Source: Gemmobacter denitrificans (GTDB lineage: Bacteria > Pseudomonadota > Alphaproteobacteria > Rhodobacterales > Rhodobacteraceae). Taken from it: a stretch of 64,000 nucleotides of DNA. Made by a program: the position numbers and the translations under genes. The notes beneath the pieces were generated by a model, which saw only the letters and a list, made by a program, of their open reading frames with translations, had not been told where the DNA came from and did no database searches. The DNA lies in contig NZ_JBALHR010000001.1 of the NCBI RefSeq assembly GCF_036964905.1, positions 62,001 to 126,000 of the forward strand, written 5' to 3'. Shown in pieces: positions 26,980-34,801 of this stretch; position 1 is the stretch's first letter, and the number at the start of each line of letters is the position of its first letter.

Positions 26980-27870
26980 ATGAGCGGCGAGCCGATGAGT
27001 TCCAGCGAGATCGAGGACGTCTTGTCCTCTATCCGTCGACTTGTGTCCGAAGATCTGCGCCCGTCTCAGGCGCGGAATGCTGCATCGGTGCCGGTTTCGG
27101 CGCCCCCTGCGCCCGACAAAGCCGTGGCCGATGCGCCGTCGGACAAGCTGATCCTGACCCCTGCGCTGCGGGTCATTGAAGATTCCCCTGCCTGTGAAAC
27201 CGCGCCTGATCCGCAAGCCGAAGACGTGGCCGAAGCGCCTGTGGCGCTGGATGTGGAGCAGGACGAGCCGGAACAGCACAGCGCACAGGTGATCGAAGGA
27301 TCAACCTTTGGCGCGCTTCTGGACCGGATTGCGCAGGCCGCACCCGAGACGCAATTCGATGATGATGGCGATAACGAGGCCGAAGCCATCGAAGGCTGGG
27401 CTGTCGGGCCCGAAGTGGTGTCCATTGACGTGGACGCCGTAGAAGAGGCCGAGGTTCTGCGCAGCATCTCGCCCGACGAGGCGCGGTTGCAGCAAGCCTG
27501 GCATGACGGGGCCTGGGCCGAGGCCGTTGTTGCCAGCCTGCATGAGCCAGAGATGGCCGATTCAGCGCGCGACGAAGCCCCCCTTGATCCCGAGCTGGCC
27601 GACCTGGCCGAAGCGGCGGCCTTGGCCGAAATCGCCCGGGCTCAGGCCGAGGCGGAACAGACCGGAACCGAACCGCATCAGGCGGCCGAGGGGCTGTTCG
27701 ATCTGCCCGAAGACGGGTTCGACGAAGAGGCGCTGCGCGAATTGGTCCGCGATATCATCCGCGAAGAATTGCAGGGCGTTCTGGGCGAACGTATCACCCG
27801 CAATGTGCGCAAACTGGTGCGATCCGAAATCAACCGTATCCTTGTCAGCCGCGAGATGGGGCAGGGCTGA
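26980..27870 (+). CDS. PopZ-like (DUF2497) acidic protein, candidate polar organiser
   Basis: 296 residues. An N-terminal helix, SSSEIEDVLSSIRRLVSED (about 7-25), and a C-terminal helical block starting LRELVRDIIREELQGVLGE (about 248-290) enclose a long, acidic, Pro/Ala/Glu-rich middle. That is the PopZ layout: partner-binding N-helix, disordered acidic spacer, oligomerising C-end. The pcm-tolC-popZ order is common in alphaproteobacteria, usually followed by valS, which is absent here. The family call rests on the two end helices. Confidence 0.65.
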   Translation: MSGEPMSSSEIEDVLSSIRRLVSEDLRPSQARNAASVPVSAPPAPDKAVADAPSDKLILTPALRVIEDSPACETAPDPQAEDVAEAPVALDVEQDEPEQHSAQVIEGSTFGALLDRIAQAAPETQFDDDGDNEAEAIEGWAVGPEVVSIDVDAVEEAEVLRSISPDEARLQQAWHDGAWAEAVVASLHEPEMADSARDEAPLDPELADLAEAAALAEIARAQAEAEQTGTEPHQAAEGLFDLPEDGFDEEALRELVRDIIREELQGVLGERITRNVRKLVRSEINRILVSREMGQG

Positions 27871-27893
27871 ACCAATCTGTGTTCTGCCAATGG

Positions 27894-27919
27894 AAAAGGC
27901 GCCCGACGGGCGCCTTTTT
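27894..27919 (+). terminator. intrinsic terminator after the PopZ-like gene
   Basis: AAAAGGCGCCC (27894-27904) pairs with GGGCGCCTTTT (27908-27918) around a 3-base loop, giving a T-rich tail of five. It ends the pcm-tolC-popZ-like run. Confidence 0.9.
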
Positions 27920-27942
27920 GCACAGTGGCAAAGGGCTGCAGG

Positions 27943-28269
27943 TCACGCCGCTTCGGCGTGATCCATGTCGGCAGCAGCGCGGCGTTCGCTTTCTTCGCGC
28001 GACAGCGCAACAGAGGTCCGCACACCCTTGCCCACGAATTCCATCAGGCCTTTGACCACGCGTTCATTCGGGTCGATTCCGGCACAGGACAGCACTTCGC
28101 GCCCGTCGCGCGACCGCGCCCAGCGGGCAATCTGTTCCGGACCGTTGCCATATTTCTTGTCATCGGCAATCGCGTCATCCAGGGCCGCCAGAACCACCGC
28201 CGCAAAAAGCTTGCGCGCGCGCTGCCCTTGTTCATAGTTGAAGGCGGTTCCGTCGATGAAGTCTGCCAT
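27943..28269 (-). CDS. conserved small Rhodobacterales protein of unknown function (probably DUF6280)
   Basis: 108 residues from the ATG at 28269: MADFIDGTAFNYEQGQRARK, then a helical, soluble stretch with NGPEQIARWARSRDG and GIDPNERVVKGLMEFVGKG. No signal or membrane segment. I recall a short conserved family like this restricted to Rhodobacterales. Function unknown. It is divergent from efp with about 215 bases between, in which I saw no other gene. Confidence 0.78.
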   Translation of the reverse strand: MADFIDGTAFNYEQGQRARKLFAAVVLAALDDAIADDKKYGNGPEQIARWARSRDGREVLSCAGIDPNERVVKGLMEFVGKGVRTSVALSREESERRAAADMDHAEAA

Positions 28270-28483
28270 TTCGGTCGTCCTGTTCTTGCTCTTGCATATT
28301 CCGGCGCCACGGGAATATGACGCTTTCACGACGATTCGGTATGCCGTCTTTGGAATGACTGTCATGCGCGTGTTGCATGGCTCGCCACAGAGCTTACCGT
28401 ATCTAGTTGTGTTGCGCGTCAGACGCCGCCCAGATATAGGTGTCCGCAAGAATATATCAAGCTTTTGACAAGGTTTTGCCTCA

Positions 28484-29047
28484 ATGCCGAAGATCAGCGG
28501 AAACGAAATCCGTCCGGGTGCCATCCTGGATCATGACGGCGGCCTTTGGGCCGCTGTGAAGGTCAATCATGTAAAGCCCGGAAAAGGCGGGGCTTTCGCG
28601 CAGGTTGAACTGAAAAACCTGCGCGATGGGCGCAAGCTGAACGAACGCTTCCGTTCGGAAGACAAGGTGGAAGAGGTCACGCTGGAAAACAAGGACCAGC
28701 AATTCCTGTATGAAACCGATGGTCGGCTGGTTTTCATGGATGCCGAAACCTATGAACAGATCGAAATCGATGCCGAACTTCTGGGTGACCGGCGGCCCTT
28801 CCTGCAGGATGGCATGACGGCCACCGTGCTGTTCTACGGCGAAGAAGCGCTGAGCGTGAAGATCCCGCAAAAGGTGAAGTGCCGCATTGTCGAGGCAGAG
28901 CCGGTGATCAGCGGTCAGACGGCTTCGAAAAGCTTCAAACCGGCCGTTCTGGATAATGGCGTGCGGATCATGGTTCCGCCCTTTGTCAATCAGGACGAGG
29001 AAATCTGGGTGCATACCGAATTGATGGAATATTCGGAACGCGCCTGA
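28484..29047 (+). CDS. efp: elongation factor P
   Basis: 187 residues in three beta-barrel domains. MPKISGNEIRPGAILDHDGG opens the KOW-like domain. K34 in VKPGKGGAF is at the tip that, when modified, enters the peptidyl-transferase centre to relieve polyproline stalling. The C-terminal domain carries VMVPPFVN-like MVPPFVNQDEEIWV. No modification enzyme (epmA/epmB) is in the window. Confidence 0.96.
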   Translation: MPKISGNEIRPGAILDHDGGLWAAVKVNHVKPGKGGAFAQVELKNLRDGRKLNERFRSEDKVEEVTLENKDQQFLYETDGRLVFMDAETYEQIEIDAELLGDRRPFLQDGMTATVLFYGEEALSVKIPQKVKCRIVEAEPVISGQTASKSFKPAVLDNGVRIMVPPFVNQDEEIWVHTELMEYSERA

Positions 29048-29071
29048 TCGATGACGCCGATCTGATGACAG

Positions 29072-29094
29072 GGCCGGGGCAGTGCCCCGGCCTT
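29072..29094. terminator. hairpin between convergent efp and ygfZ
   Basis: GGCCGGGGC (29072-29080) pairs with GCCCCGGCC (29084-29092) around AGT. Only TTGAT follows, so it is a moderate terminator, possibly serving both strands. Confidence 0.6.
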
Positions 29095-29101
29095 GATCGT
29101 T

Positions 29102-29854
29102 TCAGGGCTGCGCGCGGCGGATCGTGGCTGTGCCTGCCGTCAGCGCAGCATCCAGTCGGTCAAAGCGCAGATGGGCCAGGGCATGCCCCCCGGATTGGGT
29201 GCCCAGTCGGCCCGCCTCACGACCGTCTGCCATCAGGATCGGTGTGCCGGGCGGGGCCGAGCCGTCAATCGTAACCCGGATCAACCCCTTGCGCAGATCG
29301 GTCTTGTGCTTCATCCGCGCAGTGACTTCTTGCCCGACATAACATCCCTTGCGGAAATCAACCCCATGCAGGGTTTCGAACCCGGCCTCCAGAATGAAGG
29401 TGTCATCGGGGATCAGTTCGATCCCGGTTTCAGGGATCACATGGGCCACGCGCAGGGCTGCCCAATCGGTGTTGTCTTCGGTATGTGCGGCCCCGTAATG
29501 CCGCCATCCAAGCGCCGGGTGGCGCGGATCGGGCAGGGTGCCGTCCGGGGCAGCGCCGGTGCCCCGGCTGACAGCCAATGTGGAAGGCGCGAACTGCACT
29601 TTGGCCCGCAGCCGATACAGGGTCAGCCGTTTCAACGTCGCATCGGCAATCTGATCGGGAAGATCGATCAACAACTCTTGCCCGGTATTCACCACAAAGA
29701 AATCGGCCAGATACTTGCCCTGCGGCGTCAGCAGGGCCGCATAGACAATCCCCGGCCCGCGCCCCAGCGGCAGCACATCATTCGTCACCAGGCCCTGCAG
29801 GAAGGGCAGGGCGTCGGGGCCATCCAGGGTTATCAGGCGGCGGGTCATGGTCAT
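29102..29854 (-). CDS. ygfZ: folate-binding protein YgfZ
   Basis: 250 residues. GcvT-like fold with LVTNDVLPL near the start and the signature KGCYVGQEVTARM (usual form K-G-C-Y-x-G-Q-E), whose Cys is functionally required. The protein helps build or repair certain Fe-S enzymes such as MiaB with folate. The start overlaps the ABC transporter stop (ATGA), so the two are co-translated. A second ATG two codons in is also possible. Confidence 0.9.
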   Translation of the reverse strand: MTMTRRLITLDGPDALPFLQGLVTNDVLPLGRGPGIVYAALLTPQGKYLADFFVVNTGQELLIDLPDQIADATLKRLTLYRLRAKVQFAPSTLAVSRGTGAAPDGTLPDPRHPALGWRHYGAAHTEDNTDWAALRVAHVIPETGIELIPDDTFILEAGFETLHGVDFRKGCYVGQEVTARMKHKTDLRKGLIRVTIDGSAPPGTPILMADGREAGRLGTQSGGHALAHLRFDRLDAALTAGTATIRRAQP

Positions 29855-31617
29855 TCCTGAAACTGCAGACGATAGAGATCGGCATAAAGCCCGCCCTTGG
29901 CAAGCAGGCTGTCATGGGTGCCCTCTTCCACCACGCGGCCCTTGTCGATCACCACGATCTTGTCGGCGGCGCGGATGGTGGCCAGCCTGTGCGCGATCAC
30001 AAGCGTGGTGCGCCCGGCATGACTGCTGGTGGCCAGCCGGGACAGCGCCTCGGACACTGCCTGTTCAGACGCCGCGTCCAGCGCCGAAGTGGCCTCGTCC
30101 AGCAGCAGGACCGGCGCATCATTGGCCAGGGCCCGGGCGATGGCGACGCGTTGGCGCTGTCCGCCTGACAGGGCGCTGCCCCGGGGACCGGCAGGGGTAT
30201 CGAGCCCTTGCGGCAGTTGGGCGACCAGATCGGACAGATGCGCATCGGAAATGGCTTGCAACAAGCGGTCTTCGGCAAGGCTGCGGCCCAGGGCGATGTT
30301 TTCCCGCAGGGTCTCGTCAAACAGCATGGCATCCTGCGACACGACCGCAAACTGCGCCCGCAGATCGGCCAGTGTCAGCGCGCCGATATCGATACCCGAC
30401 AAGGTGATGCGGCCTGCCTGCGCTTCGGCCAGACCGGTCAGCAGGTGGAAGATGGTGGATTTGCCCGCGCCCGACGGCCCGACCAGCGCCGTCATCCTGC
30501 CCGCCGGGGCTGTGAAGCTGAGCCCGCGCAAGACCGGAGCATCACCATAGCCGAATTCTACGTCTTGCAGCGCGATTTCGGGCGCACCTTCGGGTGGTTT
30601 TGCCTGGCCTGCGCCGGGGCGGGGCGGGCTATGGGTGTCAAACAGCCGGTAAATGCGTTCCAGCGAGGCAGCAGCAATCTGCCAGACCCCCGCCATGTCG
30701 CCCAGACGGCGGATCGGCTGAAAGGTCAGTGACATGGCGGTGAAGAAGGCCATGAACTCGCCCGTTGTGCGGTTGCCTTCGGCAATCTCGCGTCCACCCA
30801 GCATCAGCACGGTGAAGAATCCGATGCCAGTGATCACATCGATCAGCGCCGGGATCGAGGCCCGGCCCAGCACGCTGCGCACCTCGGCGCGCACGATGGC
30901 GCCGATGATCTTGCGAAAGCGCCCGGTCTGATAGTCTTCCATGCGGTTCAGCTTGATGGCCTGAATCCCGTGAAAGATCTCGTCCAGCCGGGTGGCCCGC
31001 ATCCCGGCCTGATCGCGCATCTGTGCGGTCTTGCGGCGGATATAGCGCTGCACCACGGCCGCAGGCGCAATCAGTAGCGGTGCCCCGATCAGGGCTGCGG
31101 CCGTCCAGACCGGATCGATCGACAGGGCCACCACAAACAGCGACACCAGCGCAATGGTATCGCGGCCGACACCGATGATCACCGCGCTCCACACGCCCTG
31201 CACGGCACCGGTATCGCCCACCACACGTTCCATCAAGGCGCCGGGCGGGTTGGTCTGGAAGAACCGGCTGTCCAGCGTCAGGATATGGGCCAGCAGGTCG
31301 CCCTGCATCGTGGTCGAGCTTTTCTGGGCGATGGCCGTCAGCAACCCCTTGGACAGGACCGAGGTTATGGCCCGGATCAGGAACAGCCCGAAGATCGCCG
31401 CGCCCACCCAGACCAGCGCGCCCGATCCGCCGGGGGCAAAGACCTGATCGAACAGCGGCTCCAGCAGCCAGGACAGAATGCCCAGCGTGGACCCTTCGAT
31501 CACCATCAGCAGGAAGGCCAGGGCCATCTTGCCCCTGTGCGGCCGCAGATAGCCGGACCAGAGCCGGCCAAACAGGCGGCGCGAGGCATAGCGCGGGTCG
31601 CTGGGGGCTTTGGTCAC
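29851..31617 (-). CDS. ABC exporter, fused permease and ATP-binding (MsbA-like)
   Basis: 588 residues from a GTG at 31617 (CGGAGA upstream), which gives VTKAPSDPRYASRRL and the normal half-transporter length. Six membrane segments are followed by an ATPase with Walker A GPSGAGKST, the signature LSGGQRQRVAIARAL and Walker B VLLLDEATSALD. Half-transporters of this type flip lipids or lipid-linked glycans; MsbA-like lipid A-core transport is the closest guess. It heads a two-gene unit with ygfZ. Confidence 0.85.
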   Translation of the reverse strand: MTKAPSDPRYASRRLFGRLWSGYLRPHRGKMALAFLLMVIEGSTLGILSWLLEPLFDQVFAPGGSGALVWVGAAIFGLFLIRAITSVLSKGLLTAIAQKSSTTMQGDLLAHILTLDSRFFQTNPPGALMERVVGDTGAVQGVWSAVIIGVGRDTIALVSLFVVALSIDPVWTAAALIGAPLLIAPAAVVQRYIRRKTAQMRDQAGMRATRLDEIFHGIQAIKLNRMEDYQTGRFRKIIGAIVRAEVRSVLGRASIPALIDVITGIGFFTVLMLGGREIAEGNRTTGEFMAFFTAMSLTFQPIRRLGDMAGVWQIAAASLERIYRLFDTHSPPRPGAGQAKPPEGAPEIALQDVEFGYGDAPVLRGLSFTAPAGRMTALVGPSGAGKSTIFHLLTGLAEAQAGRITLSGIDIGALTLADLRAQFAVVSQDAMLFDETLRENIALGRSLAEDRLLQAISDAHLSDLVAQLPQGLDTPAGPRGSALSGGQRQRVAIARALANDAPVLLLDEATSALDAASEQAVSEALSRLATSSHAGRTTLVIAHRLATIRAADKIVVIDKGRVVEEGTHDSLLAKGGLYADLYRLQFQE

Positions 31618-31729
31618 GGGCGTCTCCGGCAGTTTGTCTTGGTCTAGCCTGTGGGGCCGGGGGCGGCAAGGCGCGTTGACCTTCGCCGCGCCCGGGCCTA
31701 GCCATGGGACAACCGACAGGAGACTCCGC

Positions 31730-32935
31730 ATGACCCTTGCGCATGGACGCCGTTATCTGGCCATTCCCGGCCCCTCCACAATGCCCGACCGGGTTCTGGC
31801 GGCGATGCATCGGGCCGCGCCCAATATCTATGCGGGAGAACTGCCCGAGATGGTCGGCACGCTTTGGCCCGATCTGCGGCGGCTGGCAGGAACCTCGGGG
31901 CATGTGGCGTTGTATATCGCCAATGGCCATGGCGCCTGGGAGGCGGCGAACATGAACCTGTTCTCGCGCGGTGACCGGGCCCTCGTGCTGGCAACCGGGC
32001 GGTTTGGCATTGCCTGGGCGGAAAGCGTGAAACCCCTGGGGGTTACAGTGGAGATGCTGGATTTCGGCACGGCAAGCCCGGTCGATCCGGCCCGCGTGGA
32101 ACAGGCGCTGCGCGCAGATCGGCAGCACGGTATCAAGGCGGTGCTGGTGACCCATGTCGATACGGCCAGTTCGGTCAGGAATGACATTCCCGCCATTCGC
32201 GCCGCGATTGATGCGGCGGGGCATCCGGCCCTGCTTGCCGTGGATTGCATCGCGTCGATGGGGTGTGATCCGTTCCATATGGATGACTGGGGCGTCGATG
32301 TGGTGGTTTCCGCCAGCCAGAAAGGCCTGATGGTGCCGCCAGGGCTTGGGGTTCTGTGGATTTCGGATCGCGCGATGGAACGGTGCCGCGACAGCGATCT
32401 GCGCACCCCCTACTGGAATTGGACGCCGCGCGCCACCGCATCAGAATTCTGGCAGCATTGGGCGGGCACGGCCCCCACGCATCACCTGTTTGCCCTGCGC
32501 GAAAGCCTGACCATGATCGCCGAGGAAGGCCTGCCAGCGGTCTGGGCCCGGCATGCGGCGCTCGCGCAAACCGTCTGGGCGGCGGTCGAAGCCTGGGGGG
32601 AGGGCCATCCCGACATCGCGCTGAATGTGGCTGATCCCGCGCATCGCGGCCATGCGGTGACGGCGCTGCGGCTGGGGCCTGCGCCGAATGCCACGCGCCT
32701 GCGCGACTGGACCGAACAGAAGGCGGGTGTCACGCTGGGCATCGGGCTTGGCATGGCTGCGCCCGACGATCCTGCCTGGCATGGCTTTCTGCGTGTGGCG
32801 CATATGGGCCATGTGAATGCGCACATGACCCTTGGCGCGCTGGCAGTCATGCAGGCGGGGCTGATCGCATTGGATATCCCGCACGGGCTTGGCGCGCTGG
32901 AGGCGGCGGCCCGTGTGGTGGCCCGTCTGGCGTGA
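31730..32935 (+). CDS. serine-glyoxylate / alanine-glyoxylate aminotransferase family (class V)
   Basis: 401 residues; GACAGGAGACTCCGC precedes the ATG. PLP-fold class V: IPGPSTMPDRVL at the start, ANGHGAWEAA, AVDCIASMGCDP (PLP Asp) and VVSASQKGLMVPPG with K198 as Schiff-base lysine. It would move the amino group from serine or alanine to glyoxylate, as in the serine cycle or photorespiratory-type salvage. A gph gene for glycolate is present elsewhere in the window. Substrate choice is not decided by the sequence. Confidence 0.87.
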   Translation: MTLAHGRRYLAIPGPSTMPDRVLAAMHRAAPNIYAGELPEMVGTLWPDLRRLAGTSGHVALYIANGHGAWEAANMNLFSRGDRALVLATGRFGIAWAESVKPLGVTVEMLDFGTASPVDPARVEQALRADRQHGIKAVLVTHVDTASSVRNDIPAIRAAIDAAGHPALLAVDCIASMGCDPFHMDDWGVDVVVSASQKGLMVPPGLGVLWISDRAMERCRDSDLRTPYWNWTPRATASEFWQHWAGTAPTHHLFALRESLTMIAEEGLPAVWARHAALAQTVWAAVEAWGEGHPDIALNVADPAHRGHAVTALRLGPAPNATRLRDWTEQKAGVTLGIGLGMAAPDDPAWHGFLRVAHMGHVNAHMTLGALAVMQAGLIALDIPHGLGALEAAARVVARLA

Positions 32936-32946
32936 CCCTGCCCCGA

Positions 32947-33315
32947 TCAGGGGGCGTTCCTGGTCAGCCAATCCTGCATCCAGGCGATCTCGGCCTCTTG
33001 CGCGGCAATCACGGCCTCGGCCAGTTTGCGGACCTCGCCGTCCTTGCCATGTTCCAGCACGATGCGGGCCATGGCCACGGCGCCCTGATGATGCGGGATC
33101 ATGCCCCGGATGAAATCGACATCGGCATCGCCGCTGAACGCGATCGCCATGTCGCGATGCATCACGGTATTGGCTTCCATGAAGGCGAGGGTCGAGGCGC
33201 TTTCACTGCCGGTCATCGCATGACCGCCATGGCCTGCATGGGCCTCTTCACCTTCGGCCCCGGCGGGCAGTGCTGCGGCCAGGGCGATGGGCAGGGCCAG
33301 TAGAAGGGTGCGCAT
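32947..33315 (-). CDS. DUF305 family secreted protein
   Basis: 122 residues from the ATG at 33315. Signal peptide (MRTLLLALPIALAAALPAGA), a His/Met-rich stretch (HAGHGGHAM), then the DUF305 core: MHRDMAIAFSG and IRGMIPHHQGAVAMARIVL. The HHQGAVAMA motif and neighbouring Met/His are thought to bind metal. DUF305 genes often sit near copper-handling genes. An operator-like dyad lies upstream. Confidence 0.9.
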   Translation of the reverse strand: MRTLLLALPIALAAALPAGAEGEEAHAGHGGHAMTGSESASTLAFMEANTVMHRDMAIAFSGDADVDFIRGMIPHHQGAVAMARIVLEHGKDGEVRKLAEAVIAAQEAEIAWMQDWLTRNAP

Positions 33316-33356
33316 CCTATCCTCCAATTTGTGAACATGGGCAGCAAGGTGCAGGG

Positions 33357-33381
33357 TTCCGGTTACCGGAAGGCAAGTCAA
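33357..33381 (-). promoter_or_regulatory. dyad and -35-like box upstream of the DUF305 gene
   Basis: TTCCGGT-T-ACCGGAA (33357-33371) is a perfect 7-1-7 palindrome. On the minus strand a TTGACT (33381-33376) lies just upstream, so the order is TTGACT, TGCC, dyad. CCTTCC followed by its inverse just behind a -35 box recalls MerR/CueR-type promoters. The -10 is not clear, so this is tentative. Confidence 0.4.
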
Positions 33382-33513
33382 CTGGGCGTGAACCCCCTGC
33401 TGTGCCGGATGCGCAGGCGTCGCGTGCAATCACGCACCGTTCCACTGCGGGTTTGCCCTTCAAACTGCATGGGGCGGCGCGTAACATGGCGATGACAGAG
33501 GAAACGGCAAGAC

Positions 33514-34326
33514 ATGCGCAGCGAATCCCAACGCCGCCCCGTGGTGGGCATCATCGGTAACTCTTACCTGATGAATGACGAATACCCGGTGCATGCCGGG
33601 GGCCACATGAATTCCGAGGCGGTCGCGGCGGTCGCAGGGGCCTTGCCGCTGATCATCCCGTCAGACCCGCGCTTTGTCTGCGTGCAGGAATTGCTGGCGC
33701 TGTGCGATGGCTTTCTGCTGACAGGGGGGCGGCCAAATGTGCATCCCAGCGAATATGGCGAGGATGAAACCCCGGCGCATGGCGATTTCGACCGGTGCCG
33801 CGATGCGATCACCCTGCCGCTGATCCGGGCCTGCGTGGAACGCGGCCAGCCCTTTCTGGGCATCTGCCGCGGATTTCAGGAAGTGAACGTGGCGATGGGC
33901 GGCACCCTGCACCCGGAGATCCGCGATCTGCCGGGCCGCATGAACCATCGCATGCCCCCCGATGGCAGCCTGAGCGAGAAATTTGCCCTGCGCCACCCTG
34001 TCCGCTTTGCCGCGGGCGGGGTTTTCGCGCGGCTTCTGGGGGCCGAAGAGGTGATGACCAATACGCTGCATGGTCAGGGCATCGCCCGGCCCGGAGCGCG
34101 CATCGTGATTGACGGGCTGGCCCCCGACGGCACGCCCGAAGCGATCTATGTCAAGGATGCGCCGGGCTTTACCCTGTCGGTACAATGGCACCCGGAATGG
34201 AATGCCAGCGGCGATCCAGTCTCGCGCCCGCTGTTCACGGCCTTTGGTCAGGCCTGCCGAGACTGGGTTGCCGGTCAGAGACCGGTGGCAAGGGCGGCAA
34301 GCGCAAGGGCTGCGGGCAGCGCCTGA
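33514..34326 (+). CDS. gamma-glutamyl-gamma-aminobutyrate hydrolase family (PuuD-like class I amidotransferase)
   Basis: 270 residues. VVGIIGNSYLMND opens the domain. FLLTGGRPNVHPSEYG is typical of PuuD, FLGICRGFQEVNVAMGG holds the nucleophilic Cys in G-I-C-R-G, and SVQWHPEWNAS gives the catalytic His and Glu. It would release a gamma-glutamyl amide bond in polyamine or amine breakdown. No puuABC neighbours exist, so the substrate is open. The 3' end overlaps the convergent DUF1304 gene by about 52 bases. Confidence 0.88.
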   Translation: MRSESQRRPVVGIIGNSYLMNDEYPVHAGGHMNSEAVAAVAGALPLIIPSDPRFVCVQELLALCDGFLLTGGRPNVHPSEYGEDETPAHGDFDRCRDAITLPLIRACVERGQPFLGICRGFQEVNVAMGGTLHPEIRDLPGRMNHRMPPDGSLSEKFALRHPVRFAAGGVFARLLGAEEVMTNTLHGQGIARPGARIVIDGLAPDGTPEAIYVKDAPGFTLSVQWHPEWNASGDPVSRPLFTAFGQACRDWVAGQRPVARAASARAAGSA

Positions 34327-34633
34327 ATGAACAGGATCCGCCGTGACACCGTGGCGGCCCCGAACACACCGGCCACCAGCACGCAAGACAGAAAGAACAG
34401 GGCCGGAGCCTGACCTGACTCGCCGGGACCTGCGATACAGGCCCAGATCAGCCCTGCTGCCAGAAACCCGTTGTAAAGCCCCTGATTGGCCGCCATCGCC
34501 CGGGTCTGCTGGGCGAATTCAGGGCGGAGCCCGAAGGCACGCATGCCACGCGGTGTGGTCCAGAGAAACATCTCCAGCACCAGAATATAGATGTGAAGCG
34601 CCGCAATCAGCGCGATCAGAACCGTGCAATCAT
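34275..34633 (-). pseudogene. DUF1304 membrane protein gene with an N-terminal frameshift
   Basis: The open part from the ATG at 34580 encodes LEMFLWTTPRGMRAFGLRPE and three more hydrophobic helices, which is DUF1304, but it lacks the first helix. Reading further upstream in that frame gives LIALIAALHIYILV, the missing helix, with no start codon. An ATG at 34633 with AAAGG upstream starts MIARF in another frame and then hits TGA at 34618. One extra base near 34617-34621 (TTCTG to TTCCTG) would join them into one normal protein of about 119 residues. Either a real frameshift or a sequencing/assembly indel. Confidence 0.75.
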
Positions 34634-34750
34634 CGAAAGGGCCTTTGCAGGGATGTCCCGCCCATCAGGCCCATGACAGCGATCCTGTGCAAGCCCCACG
34701 CGGGCAGGCCTGACGCAACGGAATATCCAGCAGTTCAATGCCGCGAAACG

Positions 34751-34777
34751 ACAAAGGGCAGCCCACGGGCTGCCCTT
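34751..34777 (-). terminator. hairpin terminator of the L,D-transpeptidase gene
   Basis: AAGGGCAGCC and GGCTGCCCTT (34754-34777) pair around a 4-base loop. On the minus strand the 3' arm runs into TTTGTCGTTT. It lies about 25 bases after the stop at 34802. Confidence 0.75.
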
Positions 34778-34801
34778 CCGTGACTATCTGTAGGTCCGGC
34801 C

